Of a stretch of 64,000 nucleotides of DNA, positions 48,841 through 60,238 are shown piece by piece (the stretch's first letter is position 1; each line of letters starts with the position of its first letter). A program made the position numbers and the translations under genes. The notes beneath the pieces were generated by a model. It saw only the letters and a list, made by a program, of their open reading frames with translations, had not been told where the DNA came from and ran no database searches. Source of the stretch: Callipepla californica brunnescens (lineage: Eukaryota > Chordata > Aves > Galliformes > Odontophoridae); the NCBI GenBank assembly GCA_023055505.1, contig JALIRH010000004.1, forward strand, positions 15,309,368 through 15,373,367, in the 5' to 3' direction.

Positions 48841-50507
48841 TCAATCCCCCAAATTCTCTCTTTGGTTTAATGTCTTTAGATCTGTATTTTCATGCTAGCA
48901 TAAAACAGTGTGTTGCTTAGGTTACGTATTTTTAAAAGCAATATGACCTACAAAACTCGTACAATTTCCTTTCACAAAGGATGGCTAGAGTAGCCTGATG
49001 TGACTGGCAATTCATATTACATACTAGTCCTATTGCTAAATAGAAAGAGCAAAAGTGCATTCCTGGAGTTCCTGTTTAATGGAGTCTACAAGAGCAGATG
49101 TATAGAGGGCAGATAGAAGAAAGAGGGAGTGACGGTGAAACAGAAAGAAGTAACTCTGCACTTCTGTAATATGTATTATGAGTTCTTTACTATAAGAATG
49201 CAATTTTAATTGTGATGACAGACATTTTGTCTTTTCTTCTCTGACTCTGACCCTAAATTCCTCCTACTTCTCTCAGATTTTTGCTCTTCTCAAGCTTTTC
49301 ACTTTGTGGTGCTTGATCAGTCAGCTGCAACCACTGAATCTAAAATACATGCAAGCTTCAGCAAAAAACATGAATTTCTGATGTGGAAGAAGGGTTTGCC
49401 TTAGGCAATGTGCCCAGAAAAACTAGTCTGTTTGAGCAGTGATTGGGGTTCACAGATGTCTTTCCATAGACCAGGCCTAGACTGAGCTCACATGGAATTC
49501 CCAGGTTATTACCTTTTACCCACAGCAAAGGCATACCAACACTGCAAGTGTTGGTGACTGGGAGAAAGGCAAGATGAAGTTAGAAATGTAGTCATAACAG
49601 TTCTGTCCTGGAGTCATTGCATCTTGTTAAACAGGCTTTCTGGAATTCACTGTGTCAATATGAATTGAGAAGTGTTCTCTTTCTCTTTATTATGCTATCC
49701 ATCCTATAGGCACTGATGTGCAGTCACATCTTGTAATAGTTACTTTCAGCAAGATTTTCCTGCTGTGAACATGGCTTTATTTTTCCCCTGAAGATCCACA
49801 GTAGCTGTACCAGGTTGTATCACTTGTACCATAGTATACCAGAATGATCCTCAAGGAGGACAATTCATTTCCATGTAAGACAAAGCTATCCTAGACATGA
49901 CCATGGGGCAGGCAACACTCAACTGATGATTGTACACTCTGGTCTTAGTCTCTGTGACTAAGCTTTGTAACCTACCCCGTCTTAAGTCACTCTTGCGCTT
50001 GCTTTTCACACTACTTTTAATTACACTGATATCAAGAGGAGGTACACAATAAAAAGTAGAAAGAATTTGGCAGTAGTTTCCTGTAAGGAAGTTTATCATA
50101 ATCTCTTGACTTGGGAGAAACTGTGAAGTAACAGTTTCTGAGCTATAACCTTCATTAGAGAAGGTTGCTCCTTAAATCATGTCAGGATTACATAGCTTTT
50201 GTGAATCCCTTTTGTGTTAAATAGATGGAATGCCAATGTAGATATCAACATTCAGATGTTCTTTAATTCAAGATGTTTTTTACAGTCACTTCTCTTTCCT
50301 CAGTTGCTCATTCTACTTAACTGTCTTCTACTGTCATTTCCCACTCCTCTGTTAAAACTATGTCTTCCTAGCAAATTCAGGCCTGGCTCAGCACTATGTC
50401 TCCTTTTCTCCCACTTTTTCTCAGTAATCTCTCCCTGTGTGGTGATCTTCCAATGCCAGGTGAAAAATCAGCTGAGCATTTTGGTGGACTGAGGTATATG
50501 TGAAAGA
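48841..50507. other. Unique non-coding DNA
   Basis: Frames at 49851-50099 (minus) and 50214-50492 (plus) are of chance length. Nothing else recognised. Confidence 0.5.
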
Positions 50508-50683
50508 ATCACAGAATCACAGAATTGTAGGGGTTGGAAGGGACCTCTAGAGATCATCTAGACCAATCCCCTTGCAAAGCAGGCTCCCTAGACCAGGTTG
50601 CGCAGGCATCTGGGCAGGTCTTGAGTGTCTCTAGAGAAGGAGACTCCACAACTTCTCTGGGCAGCCTGTTCTGTCACCCTTAC
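50508..50683 (-). repeat. CR1 LINE 3' end copy
   Basis: Opens with AGAATCACAGAATCACAGAA, then GGTTGGAAGGGACCTC, then GAGACTCCACAACTTCTC, TGGGCAGCCTGTTCTGTC. The usual CCAGTGCT between CTGTT and CTGTCACC is missing, a small internal deletion relative to the family pattern as I recall it. It is 5'-truncated after about 175 bp and close to consensus in the tail, so a young subfamily. Confidence 0.92.
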
Positions 50684-52329
50684 TTCTTCTAATGATACAC
50701 TTCACCAAGCCAGCTCCAAACCATCACAGTTGATGTATGAGCTCATACAAGAAAACTAGCAGTTTAAACATTTTTTCCTGAATCTGCAGATTTTCAGTCT
50801 TTTTTTCTAAAAAGTAATCTTAAGAAGAGATGGAGAATCCAGCTGCCAAAACTACTTCTCAAGCCATCTAATAACTATTCACTTTCTTGCTGAAATAAAT
50901 GCGATAATACATTAAACCTTCCCATTTATAAACAATTTTTCATCTTGATAGCAATCCAAAGTACATTAAATAAAAATATAGGGACTCCATTATAGACTTA
51001 TGGAAGCCTGGCACTTCAGAAAATTAAACATGCTCTTCTATCTCTTGTCCTCAGAGAAGCTCTCCCTGTATCAGACAATGAAAAGGAGAGAGGGTGAAAC
51101 ATACTAATCTAATGTGGTCCCTTAATACTGGAGGCTGAAAACAGCAGCTGTTTAATTTATTGCAACCACTCCTGCCAACTGTTTTAGACAGGAAGTGACT
51201 AAGAGTAGCTTACATGTCCAAATGCAAGATTTGTGTAAAAGGGATATAAGTACCCAACAGTTTCCCAGGACGAAGTTCTAACAATGTTACTTGTGTATAA
51301 AACTCCTTATTCTCCTTAGAGGTTTGTACAGCAGGTATGTTCACATTGCATTTAATTGACAGTCCTATGTCAGTGTAAAATATAAATGATAACTCACATT
51401 TGCTGATGCTTGAGGCAGTGATTTCAGTGCAAAATTGATCAATAGGTAAGGCAATTGGAAGCATACACATTACACAGACATTACCAGCACAACATCTTGA
51501 TATTTCAAGGATGATATGCATCTAAACAAAACTAAGAAGCTGTTTAATTTAAAAAGAAAGGGTAGTATTTCACCAGTCATATATGCCACACATAAATATC
51601 AACATTTTTACAGGCTAGCATAGTGGTAGGTGGCACGGTTTATTTTGAACTATTTTATTTCACTGTAAAAGAAATGCAATACAGAAGAAGTCTTAAAAAG
51701 AGTCTTCTCCTGGGGAACTTCATAAAGCTGCTATAGTCTATTTGAACATTTGGCATTATTTTTGATACCAAGATGAGCATGAGTATCTAAAAAAAATCAT
51801 ACAGGTTTACAAAGTATCAACTGAAGTGCAGCTGCAAAAAAGAAACTGTCTCCATCGTTTATATTATTTCCCACTTAGTTCCTTATCTCCTCTCTTTGGT
51901 AGTATTTGGGTAGTATCGTTTAGAAAAATACAAGCTTACACCAGATACATGAGAAAATCGTAAGGTCTAGCACTAAATTTACCAAGATTTCACAAGCTAT
52001 CTACTTGACTCTTTGCAGGGTCTGCTTCATTTATTTATCACGTGATCATACACATATACTGTATATATATTTAATATCTTCTTTGGAAGTTATTGCTGAC
52101 ATTAAGAAACACATGGATGCAAGAAGCTTTTGTGATATAGTTGATTTAGTGTGAGATTGGGTCCTTAAAATAGGAAGGATACACAAAATACAAGGAGATA
52201 AATAATCTTAAGTTTGGAACTAGTGTCATTCTTTTGTCATATTAATAGGATTCACAATTGAGGTTGGATCCAACAGAATGAAATTCTTTATAATTAACAA
52301 CAGCGAGTCTTCATGTTAGATTCAGGGCA
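50684..52329. other. Unique non-coding DNA
   Basis: A 103-codon minus frame (51210-51521) has no domain. A reversed AATAAA (TTTATT) at about 52030 would be a polyadenylation signal on the minus strand, about 300 bp beyond the stop of the exon candidate at 52330. Confidence 0.45.
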
Positions 52330-52535
52330 CTAAAATACTGTCTTCATCTGATTGGCCTTCTGATCTAGAGCCTGCAGCCAGCTCAGGAAAAAATGGGACT
52401 CGTGCTCCTTTGCTATACACTGCATCTTGTTCTCCTCCCTAAATATTCTATTATAAATGCTGTCTTGGTCTTTTTCTGAGGCAGGATCCTGCTCTAGTCC
52501 AGATTGGCTGTCTACATCTTCTGAAGGACCTGACA
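52330..52535 (-). CDS. Candidate terminal coding exon or small secreted-type ORF, unrecognised
   Basis: On the minus strand a 92-codon frame runs from ATG at 52608 to TAG at 52330. Its last 67 codons look protein-like: a hydrophilic, acidic first half (Ser/Glu/Asp/Gln-rich, with DVDSQSGLEQD and ASEKDQDSIYNRIF), then an amphipathic C-terminal segment with FFLSWLQALDQKANQMK. A good minus-strand acceptor (pyrimidine-rich, ending CTCTGCACTAG) lies at 52536-52537, making this a plausible phase-1 terminal exon of 206 nt. Alternatively the whole 92-residue frame is a small precursor whose first 25 residues (MPFILLVYVLSNK then a hydrophobic run) resemble a signal peptide. I do not recognise the family. 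It could also be chance. Confidence 0.3.
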
Positions 52536-52608
52536 CTAGTGCAGAGATTGAAATAGCAGTGACTATTAGTTTATTTGACAATACATACACTAGCAGTATG
52601 AAGGGCAT

Positions 52609-54518
52609 GAGAGAAAAATAAAATAAACTGCTTTTGTATAAAGGACAATAATAACATTCAGTTTAGTACATAGCCTGCTAGAAAAAGACAGCCTGAAATT
52701 ATATGCTGAAAAGACTGGTAAATAATCTTATTTGATATTCTACTAATACAGCACTTTTCTCTGTAGCATTTCCTCACTGGAATAAGCTTACAAGATACAA
52801 CTGCATTTTACAAAAATACATTTCAGAACTTTTTTTTTTATTTCTGCATTGATTGTTGTTTTTTTTAAAGCCCCGAGAGATTAAGTTTCTGCTGCCTCCC
52901 TTCACAGTCTATGATAATTACCTTTTAGGAAAATTCTTCCACTACTCAGATTATATTGTTCTTTTCTCAACCTATTGTCTACACTTAGGCACCCAGATGT
53001 TTATAACTCATATTCTTTGTTATTGTTCATACTTTTGAAATAGTTGCATACTGCTGTCTTACAACTTAAAGTCATTTAGTTGGGAATTTATATATACCTA
53101 CTTCTTGTTTGATATCAAGACTAATAATACAAATAATAATTCCTCTGCCTACGTGAATGAAGAATGACTACAGTTTAAAGACTAATTAAAAAGTAAAAAA
53201 TTCAGTTCTCTACTCATTTTGATGTTAGAGTCATATCTATCTAACAGTTAAAGTGTTAAAATAAACATAACTAATGGAAGAATGTATGAAGAACACTTGA
53301 AGAATCAGAAGGGAATGTCTGGAGCACAACAAAAAAAATGTGTCAGGACTTTTTTCACATATAAGTAACCAAAAACATACAACATTCAGCTTGGCACTGA
53401 CAATCTAAGCATATTTGTCCAGCACAGTGAATCAGGTAATTCTCATCAATACAGCATCAGCATCATTTTTTTTTATGCTTTTTCTTGCAATCTATATTTC
53501 ACAAATATTTACAGACCTAAAAGAAAGAGTGTGAGAGTTGAATTATAAATAACAGCAGTTGAACTATGAATTTAAAGGCAAGCCATGGAGAATAAAATGG
53601 CCAGACCCTCTGCTGTTACTAATTGACAGCCTTCAACTGATGTCACTGAAAACTTATCCTTTTCCCTTTTCGGTTTTGATTAGGAACTCTGAAAGTTGCT
53701 GGAAAATTGTTGAAAAGCAAGAATGAAAGATTGATAGATCATGTACCTTAGTAATGAGCAAGGCGGAATTGAAAAGCTCCTTGAGTGATGGACTGCAAAG
53801 TCATATGAAAGATCCCAGATGAAATCAAGTACATCTGAAAAGATAAAGAAATATTGTATTAATATTTTCTTCTTCTTTTTAAAGGCTTCTTATGAATGAA
53901 GATATTATTAGATTACTATATTTGATCAAAAAGAAAACTGAATCGTCAAATTATCATCAGTTTTTCCATAGCTGTTGAGTCCATAGCTCCTCAATAACTT
54001 CATATTTATATATAATATGCAAACACACCCAAACATGATGGTTTGTGTACAAGGCATGCAAAATGCAGAATGTTTTATGTTAAGATGAAATTGTCTCTGT
54101 TGATCTCGTCAGAAACTGAGCTCTTGGTTTTGAGACTGGTTGGTGTAGCCTGACTTGCTTCCACAGTGCAGGAAGATATTCTACATCCACAAAGCATTAC
54201 ACTACACCTACCAGGCCCCATCAGACATCCTGTGGGCCCTGAAGTAGAACAATTTCAAGCTGTGTGTTTGTATGTGTTTCCATTATCAAGTGCCAGAAGT
54301 AAAGAGGAAGGTTAACGGTAGGCACCAGGATGATATTTTAAAATCTAAAAGCTTTAAGTTGAGTGCAAGAGTTCTGTGACGACAATAGAGAACAGTCCAA
54401 CATAAAGGTAGGTAAAATCAGTACCCTCCATGTTTGTGAAACAGATACTAGACAAAACAGCCCTCTAAGTTATGCATATTCTTCTTGTCTAGGAACCAAG
54501 CTGGTTTCTGCCAGAAGG
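52609..54518. other. Unique AT-rich non-coding DNA
   Basis: Nothing certain recognised. GATCTCGTCAGA near 54113 recalls 5S rRNA but the rest does not match. GTAGGT after CATAAAG at 54409 is donor-like without further support. Confidence 0.45.
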
Positions 54519-54960
54519 AATCATAGAATGGTTAGGGCTAAAAGGAACCTTTAAGATCACCCAGTTCCAAGCCCTCTGCTATTGGCAGGGACACCTCCCT
54601 ATAGACCACATTGCTCAAAGCCCCATCCAGGCTGGCCTTGAACACCTCCAAGCAGGGAACACCAACAACCTCTCCAGGCAACCTGCTTCAGTGTCTCATA
54701 AGTCTCACAGAAAAGAATTTCTTCCCAATAGCTAGTCTAAAGCTACTCTCTTCCAGTCTAAAATAATTCCCCTTGTCTCATCACTACATGCCCTTCTAAA
54801 AAGTCCCTCCTCAGCTTTCCTGTAGGCCCCTTCAGGTACTGGAAGGCTGCTATAAGGTCCCTCTGGAGCCTTCTCTTCTCCAGGCTGAAGAGCACCAACT
54901 CCCTCATCCTGTCCTGTTGGAGATGGGCTCCAGCCCTCTGATCAACTTTGGACCTGAAGG
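54519..54960 (-). repeat. CR1 LINE 3' end copy, about 440 bp
   Basis: The longest clean CR1 tail in the window. It opens with AATCATAGAATGGTTAGG, then AGGAACCTTTAAGATCAC, CAAAGCCCCATCCAGGC, TTGAACACCTCCAAGCAGG, AAGAATTTCTTCCC, and further in CTTCAGGTACTGGAAGG and CTTCTCTTCTCCAGGCTGAA. The minus-strand frame at 54973-54758 includes LQRDLIAAFQYLKG, the well-known CR1 C-terminal-region peptide, which falls out of frame shortly after. It is 5'-truncated at about 54960. The tail belongs to a different subfamily from the copies at 29154 and 50508 (TTTAAGATCAC rather than CTCTAGAGATC). Confidence 0.95.
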
Positions 54961-56930
54961 AACCAGGGTCCATCCAGCAGAAGAGCTGCTGTGAGCACTA
55001 GGCCTTTGGACTGATAAAGGAAAATAAATATATTGACAATGCAAACATATTTTTTCTACTTTACAATGGGCCATCTGAGTTAAACATCAATTTTAAGGCA
55101 AGCTAAACATCAACAACCTATTAGTTACACTCATCTTGCAGCATTTTTCATCCAATATATAGCCCGTAGCTCCACGGATCGCAAGAAAACTGACACGTTG
55201 CACAATTTACTAAAATAAACCTGACCCATTTTCCATTTTTCTACAACTCAGGAACTTTTTATTATTTATTATTTTTCTTAATCATTTTTCAATTTTTGTG
55301 ATATTTTCAAACAAATGCAGTAGTCATGCAAAAATATGTTTTAAAAAAATTGCCTTAATATCACTATGGTCAGTATGTCACTCAGCAGTGATATATGCAC
55401 GTTCCTCAGGATGCAGAGCTTTCCTACTAAACAGATGTCAGAATAAATTTGTCATGAAGAAGAATCATTTACATTCAGCAGAGCAAAAAGACAACAATTT
55501 GTGGTTACAAAACAAAAACCTTCCACTAATGAACTGAAATCTGGAACACCTCTCAAGTCAGAAAACAGTTCCTGGGGGAAATGAATTTCAGCTGAAAAGT
55601 CAGTGTGTACGGCCAGTTAGCTGGGCTCAAGCCTGAGACAATTCGGTTGGGCAGCCTGAGGATACCTTGCTATCTTTACCACTACCTTGAGGCTTCTCTA
55701 AATAAGCAACTCATTTCAGTTTTTTAAGTCTGTCAGCACACAATTTCTTTGACTAACAATGAAATGCACATGGTGATTTTTACTCTATCCTGGTAAAGAG
55801 TTTGGGAGTTCACAGACATAAGTGTTCCTCTACCAAATTATAACAGAATCCTGAAGTTATATTTTCACAATGTCAGGTGTTTCTTTGTTAGTATCAGGAA
55901 AGGCAGTTTGTCCAAACCAGCTCAGAAGTATTGTAGTTTACTGTGGGACTCTGAAAATTCTGTTACTAGTAAAATAGAAAACAGATAATTTATATATCAT
56001 GTAACTGTCCAATATAAATACAGGATATATTATCGGTAACATTCTTGAGCATTTTTTCTCAAAGTAAGCATTCTTCTTTCTTTAATCTTATATTTTCATT
56101 ATACAGAAAAAAAAAACTCATTAGAAGAAAGATTCCGAAACTTATCCACAGTTTATCCACATACAGTTGGATGATGATTACAGTTAGAAAAGGTCAATAG
56201 CAATTGCGGCAGGTAATACTTCTGAAGTGAGAAGTTCATAGGGGGCAATCCTGGAGCAAAGTCTGTCTCTGCAAGTACCTTTTATGCTAAACAAGGCCAT
56301 ACAGTGTCTTATTTTAAATTTCAACTACGAATAAATCTTCAGCATTTCTGTAAAGAATCCTCTGACTAAAATAACCATACCAGGTATTAGAAGACTTTGA
56401 TTTTCTTTCTTTTATTAATGCTACATTAACCTCCAGCATCTGTTCTCTCTGTGCATAGTCAGCAGCTCCACTAATCTCTTCCTTCTCTCTTTTCTCTTCT
56501 AGCAGAGTAGTCATTTTTGATAAAGTTGCTCTCCTAACTCTCTTCTATACTCTACAACACCATTCTGGTCTATTAGTGCATGCCATGCCACCGGGAATCA
56601 GCAGTGCTGCCTAGGCATTGATTTTGCTTTGTTTCAGCACTTTCTGACCCTGAAGCAGTGCTCTCACAGGTCCATCAGGAACTTTTTACGAGAACTTATG
56701 TCTCTAGAATCATGTGTGAAAAGCTTCAGCAATCTTGAGGTGCAGCCTAAAGCCATAGATATTTGACCAAATTTGTCACTAAACGGTAGCAGAAGCCAAA
56801 GACTTAGAAAAGTACTTTGAAAGTACTTTGTCTCATAACTTGCATTTTTTTCCCTGATGGTTCCTAGACTGTTGACAAGACTATGTAAAAGTATTGCTTC
56901 ATCTGCCACCTAAATCTGTTTTCTTTGAAG
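54961..56930. other. Unique AT-rich non-coding DNA
   Basis: A duplicated AAAGTACTTTG lies at about 56810-56830. Frames are short. Nothing else recognised. Confidence 0.5.
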
Positions 56931-57094
56931 CCGAAGGCAACAGTTTGCAGTTCACAGCACCACAGTGCACTATAAGAGGAACTGAAAGATACAAAGCAAT
57001 ATGTACACGCAAAAAACGGGAGCTGCTGGACTATTTTGAGTGTCGCTGTGTTCCTAGCTCTAGGTCTGTACACCACATTCATTGCTTTAATTGA
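56931..57094 (+). CDS. Weak terminal-exon candidate, cysteine-containing
   Basis: After TCTGTTTTCTTTGAAG, a fair acceptor, the frame stays open for 54 codons to TGA at 57092. It encodes a basic peptide with TRKKRELLDYFECRCV and five cysteines in all. An ATTAAA at about 57150 could serve polyadenylation. The implied intron is phase 1. No family is recognised, the cysteine spacing fits no domain I can name, and the length is within chance. Confidence 0.17.
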
Positions 57095-57177
57095 CTTACT
57101 AATGTGCAGATGACTTCACTACTAATACTATAGTTTCTTTATTTCTATTCATTAAACTAAACAGCACACGTGGAATC

Positions 57178-57225
57178 ACAGTCACAGAATCATAGGGGTT
57201 GGAAGGGACCTCTAGAGATGGAAGA
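57178..57225 (-). repeat. CR1 LINE 3' tail fragment, about 48 bp
   Basis: CACAGAATCATAGGGGTTGG followed by AAGGGACCTCTAGAGATGG is the CR1 3' end, same subfamily type as 50508. It is truncated almost at once, the shortest minus-strand copy here. Confidence 0.88.
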
Positions 57226-57851
57226 CCCACATTGGAAGATTGCATCTTCCTTAGGGCAGAAGCAGCTAATTCCTCAGGGGTAGAAACACAAGTAGTTTGT
57301 GTTCTGAAGAACTTCCTACTTTCTCGTAAAATCTAACATTAGGTGCTGACTTGGGGAGAGCATCATGTATTATCATGGTGAGGAACACAGAGCTGAAAAG
57401 ACTTCCCTGCAACTCCATTCCTTCCTTTGCCTTTTTTTCTATGTCTAGTTACTGTTTCTGTCTGCTAGGTCTAAACTGTTAGAAGTGCAACTGTTGCACT
57501 TAGATACATCCAATTCCCTGTACACTCCAGGTGATTCAGAGAGGAGATACAAATGCAGGATATTCTGAAGGACAATAAAAAATAAATATATTAATCTCCC
57601 AGATGAAAATAACTTTTTATTGTCAGCATGTCTCAGAACAGATATATGAAATATATGTTGAATCCTGAGTGGAAAACATGTCAACACAGTTCTGTGATTT
57701 TTCTAAAAGACTTAAGTACCCCTAGGTAGCCCTCAATCCAAATTTGAGATTGGAACTTCACTATCCTGTGAGATCCATATGCAAACCATAATTATATTCT
57801 TTCAAAGCCTGCTCTGCTTACAGGAATTTGAAAAAAGTCCATGTGATCTTG
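57226..57851. other. Unique non-coding DNA
   Basis: A minus frame at 57445-57687 without domain. Nothing else recognised. Confidence 0.5.
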
Positions 57852-57950
57852 TAGGCAAAGGACAGTGCTCCGTATCTGGACACATGGATTTAATTCCTGC
57901 TTCAGCTGCAAGCTTTCTGGATGAATTGAGGCAGATAATTCCTATGTTCT
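57852..57950 (+). repeat. MIR-like SINE relic
   Basis: GCAAAGGACAGTGCTC, then ACATGGATTTAATTCCTGC, then TTCAGCTGCAAGCTTTCTGG and GAGGCAGATAATTCC follow the order of amniote MIR-type SINEs (GG..CAGTGGACTGG, CCTGGGTTCAATTCC, TCTGCCACAGACTT, GGGCAAGTCAC). It is strongly diverged. Confidence 0.48.
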
Positions 57951-59040
57951 AGAATCCTAATTGTTGAAGTCTTATTTTATAGGTGTCTTGTGGAAAACTG
58001 TTAATACTTAAGCTGTGTTCAATTGTTTTCTGAGGCAGTATTGACTACCACCAGATTCAGACTCACTGCAGATGCATGCTCTGAACAAGGCTTGGGTCAG
58101 CCTGTGGGCACTCACTTGTTGAGCCAGGCAGGTCAGAGCAGCTCACTCTAATGGTGGAGGGCAACACTTCAGGCAGAGCTCCTGTCTGGAGACCCTTGCA
58201 TGCCTTAGCTGCTGTGTGAAACCAGCATGCTAATCAGGCACAGGATAGACCTTAGAATAGCCTTGATTGCAGCATGCATAACTCACCTGATGCTAGATGC
58301 TTAATGTAAACCAAGGGTCAGCTCTAAATAGACCTTTTGGTTTGAATATAACCTTAGCATTAAATCAATACATTCACAGGATGCACTAAGTGGGACATTT
58401 CTTTTTCAAACAAACAACAGGAAGGTGAATAGCAGCAGTACATATGAAGAATGACAATGACTGATGAGCCTGAAAGTGTTTAGCAGCTGACATCTAAGTA
58501 TAACCACTGGGAGAGATGGAGGATGAATAAGATTTCTGATGTCTTAAGTACTTGATACAGTATTCCTATTTTTTAAATAGTTGTCTCTGAACTTCTTCCT
58601 TATAAAGCTATGGAAATATTCTGATGGGGAGAATTTGACGCTACTCAAAGTAGGTTTAATGAGAGGATGCTCTTTTGTCAAACCGTGACTCACTGTTCTG
58701 GCTTGCTGAGATTCTTACCAGATCTGCTCTGCACACAGCACATGCTATTGGTGATTTCCAAAAACAATTCTCCATGTTCTTTGCACTGAAAGAGCCAGTG
58801 GTAAAAAGTTTGAAGCCATTCACTGTGCATGGGAAATCAGTGGGACAATGTCGATTCTCTAAATGAATTTTGCAGTCATTTCTAAATCAATGAAAAATTA
58901 TTCAAAACTCTGTGCTACATAATTGGGGTACTGTGAAAAAATGATTGTCTTAATTTACTTGCTGTGGTTTAAACCAGTAGGTAAGGTCTTTCAAGAAGGG
59001 CTCTGCAAATAATTATTTTTTTAGTTAAATAATCACGCTT
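57951..59040. other. Unique non-coding DNA
   Basis: A plus frame at 58675-58866 without domain. Nothing else recognised. Confidence 0.5.
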
Positions 59041-59098
59041 AAAAAAAAAAAAAAAAGGGGGGAAAAAAAAAGAAAAAAAAGAGAGAAAGGGAGAGAAA
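59041..59098. repeat. 58-nt pure purine tract
   Basis: A16 followed by G6, then A/G mixtures, without a single pyrimidine on the plus strand. Capable of triplex DNA. A run of 14 or so A follows at 59186. Confidence 0.95.
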
Positions 59099-60214
59099 TA
59101 TTACCAGAGCACATTTTCTTTTCTATTTTTTCCACTAAGACAGCTTCTTCAATTCCAGTCAACTTAGTATTATTATAATAATATTAAAAAAAAAAAAAAA
59201 CAATTTAATATAAGAGTGTTTCATCTTTATTATTGTCACAACAACCAAAATTCCAAAGACTTCCTGTTTTGTGCTTCTGTCCTCCATTAGCATTATTTGG
59301 TAATCAGTTCAAATGACATGGGCAAGTTATTTTCACGATGCAAATAGCTTGAGGATGCTGGTTCCAGGAAGTTTACTGTTAGCCCAAACAGAAAAAAGGA
59401 GACAAAATAAATCCTCAAATTATTCAGCTCTTTTTAGAGTAGCATCTGTGAAACACTTCTGTTGTACAATGCAGAAAAAGGAAGAAGCTTCAAAGAAATT
59501 TCAGGGACAAACTAATACATCTATGCTCTGTGCCCTTATCAAAATGCTGATTGTATGCCCCAGATATTCATTCCTTTCCTTCACAACAAAGCAAGTTCTG
59601 AAGATACCGAATAGATCTGAATCATCAGGGAAAAATTTGGTAGGAAAAGAGGGAGGAAATATACTTAAAACAGCTTTTGAAGGTATTTTTCTATCTCATC
59701 AGGAGCTTCTCAGCAGCATTTTAAGGTCATAAGAGAAGACAGAAAAAAAAAATGCAAACTGCTTTTACTAAGTTTTCCCTCAGCAGCCAGCTTGTTTTCA
59801 AGGAACTAAGTAAAGCAAAAATCAGTGATGGAAATTGGCTCTGGCAGTCTAACATCATGGTTCCCTCAGCTTGTCCACAATAAAGGAATAAGAAGAGGCA
59901 ATAATAAAAGTCCAGCTTTACTTTCTGAGCTCTTGGACATGACTTTGATTTTCAAGTCATAACAGCCAGTGATTTCTGTCCATAACTTATGTGGAATATT
60001 CATTTTCATCCACAACATTACTGGTGACGATGTTTGGGGATTGACACTGAACAAGCTACACTGTAATAAAGACTAATCCTAACACTGACAGAACACTACA
60101 AACTCACTCAGTTATGAGACATAGATAGCCGTACCAGATTTCTTATGAAATAAATCAGTGTAGGTCTTCTGAATTTCTGTGAAGAAACAAAGTAAGCAAC
60201 CCCTCCACCCCCTC
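59099..60214. other. Unique non-coding DNA
   Basis: Includes the 139-codon plus frame 59313-59732, which I regard as chance (no domain, no splice context). Nothing else recognised. Confidence 0.45.
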
Positions 60215-60238
60215 AAACAAACAAACAAATAAATAAAA
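60215..60238. repeat. Compound (AAAC)n (AAAT)n microsatellite
   Basis: Three AAAC units run into three AAAT units. Confidence 0.92.

Noticed and set aside
54108..54170. Possible 5S rRNA fragment (TTGATCTCGTCAGA)
   Set aside because: Only about a dozen bases match the 5S GATCTCGTC word. The following internal control region does not align. A similar word near 970 also fails.
59313..59732. 139-codon plus-strand open frame
   Set aside because: No recognisable domain, no splice signals keeping the frame and length compatible with chance.
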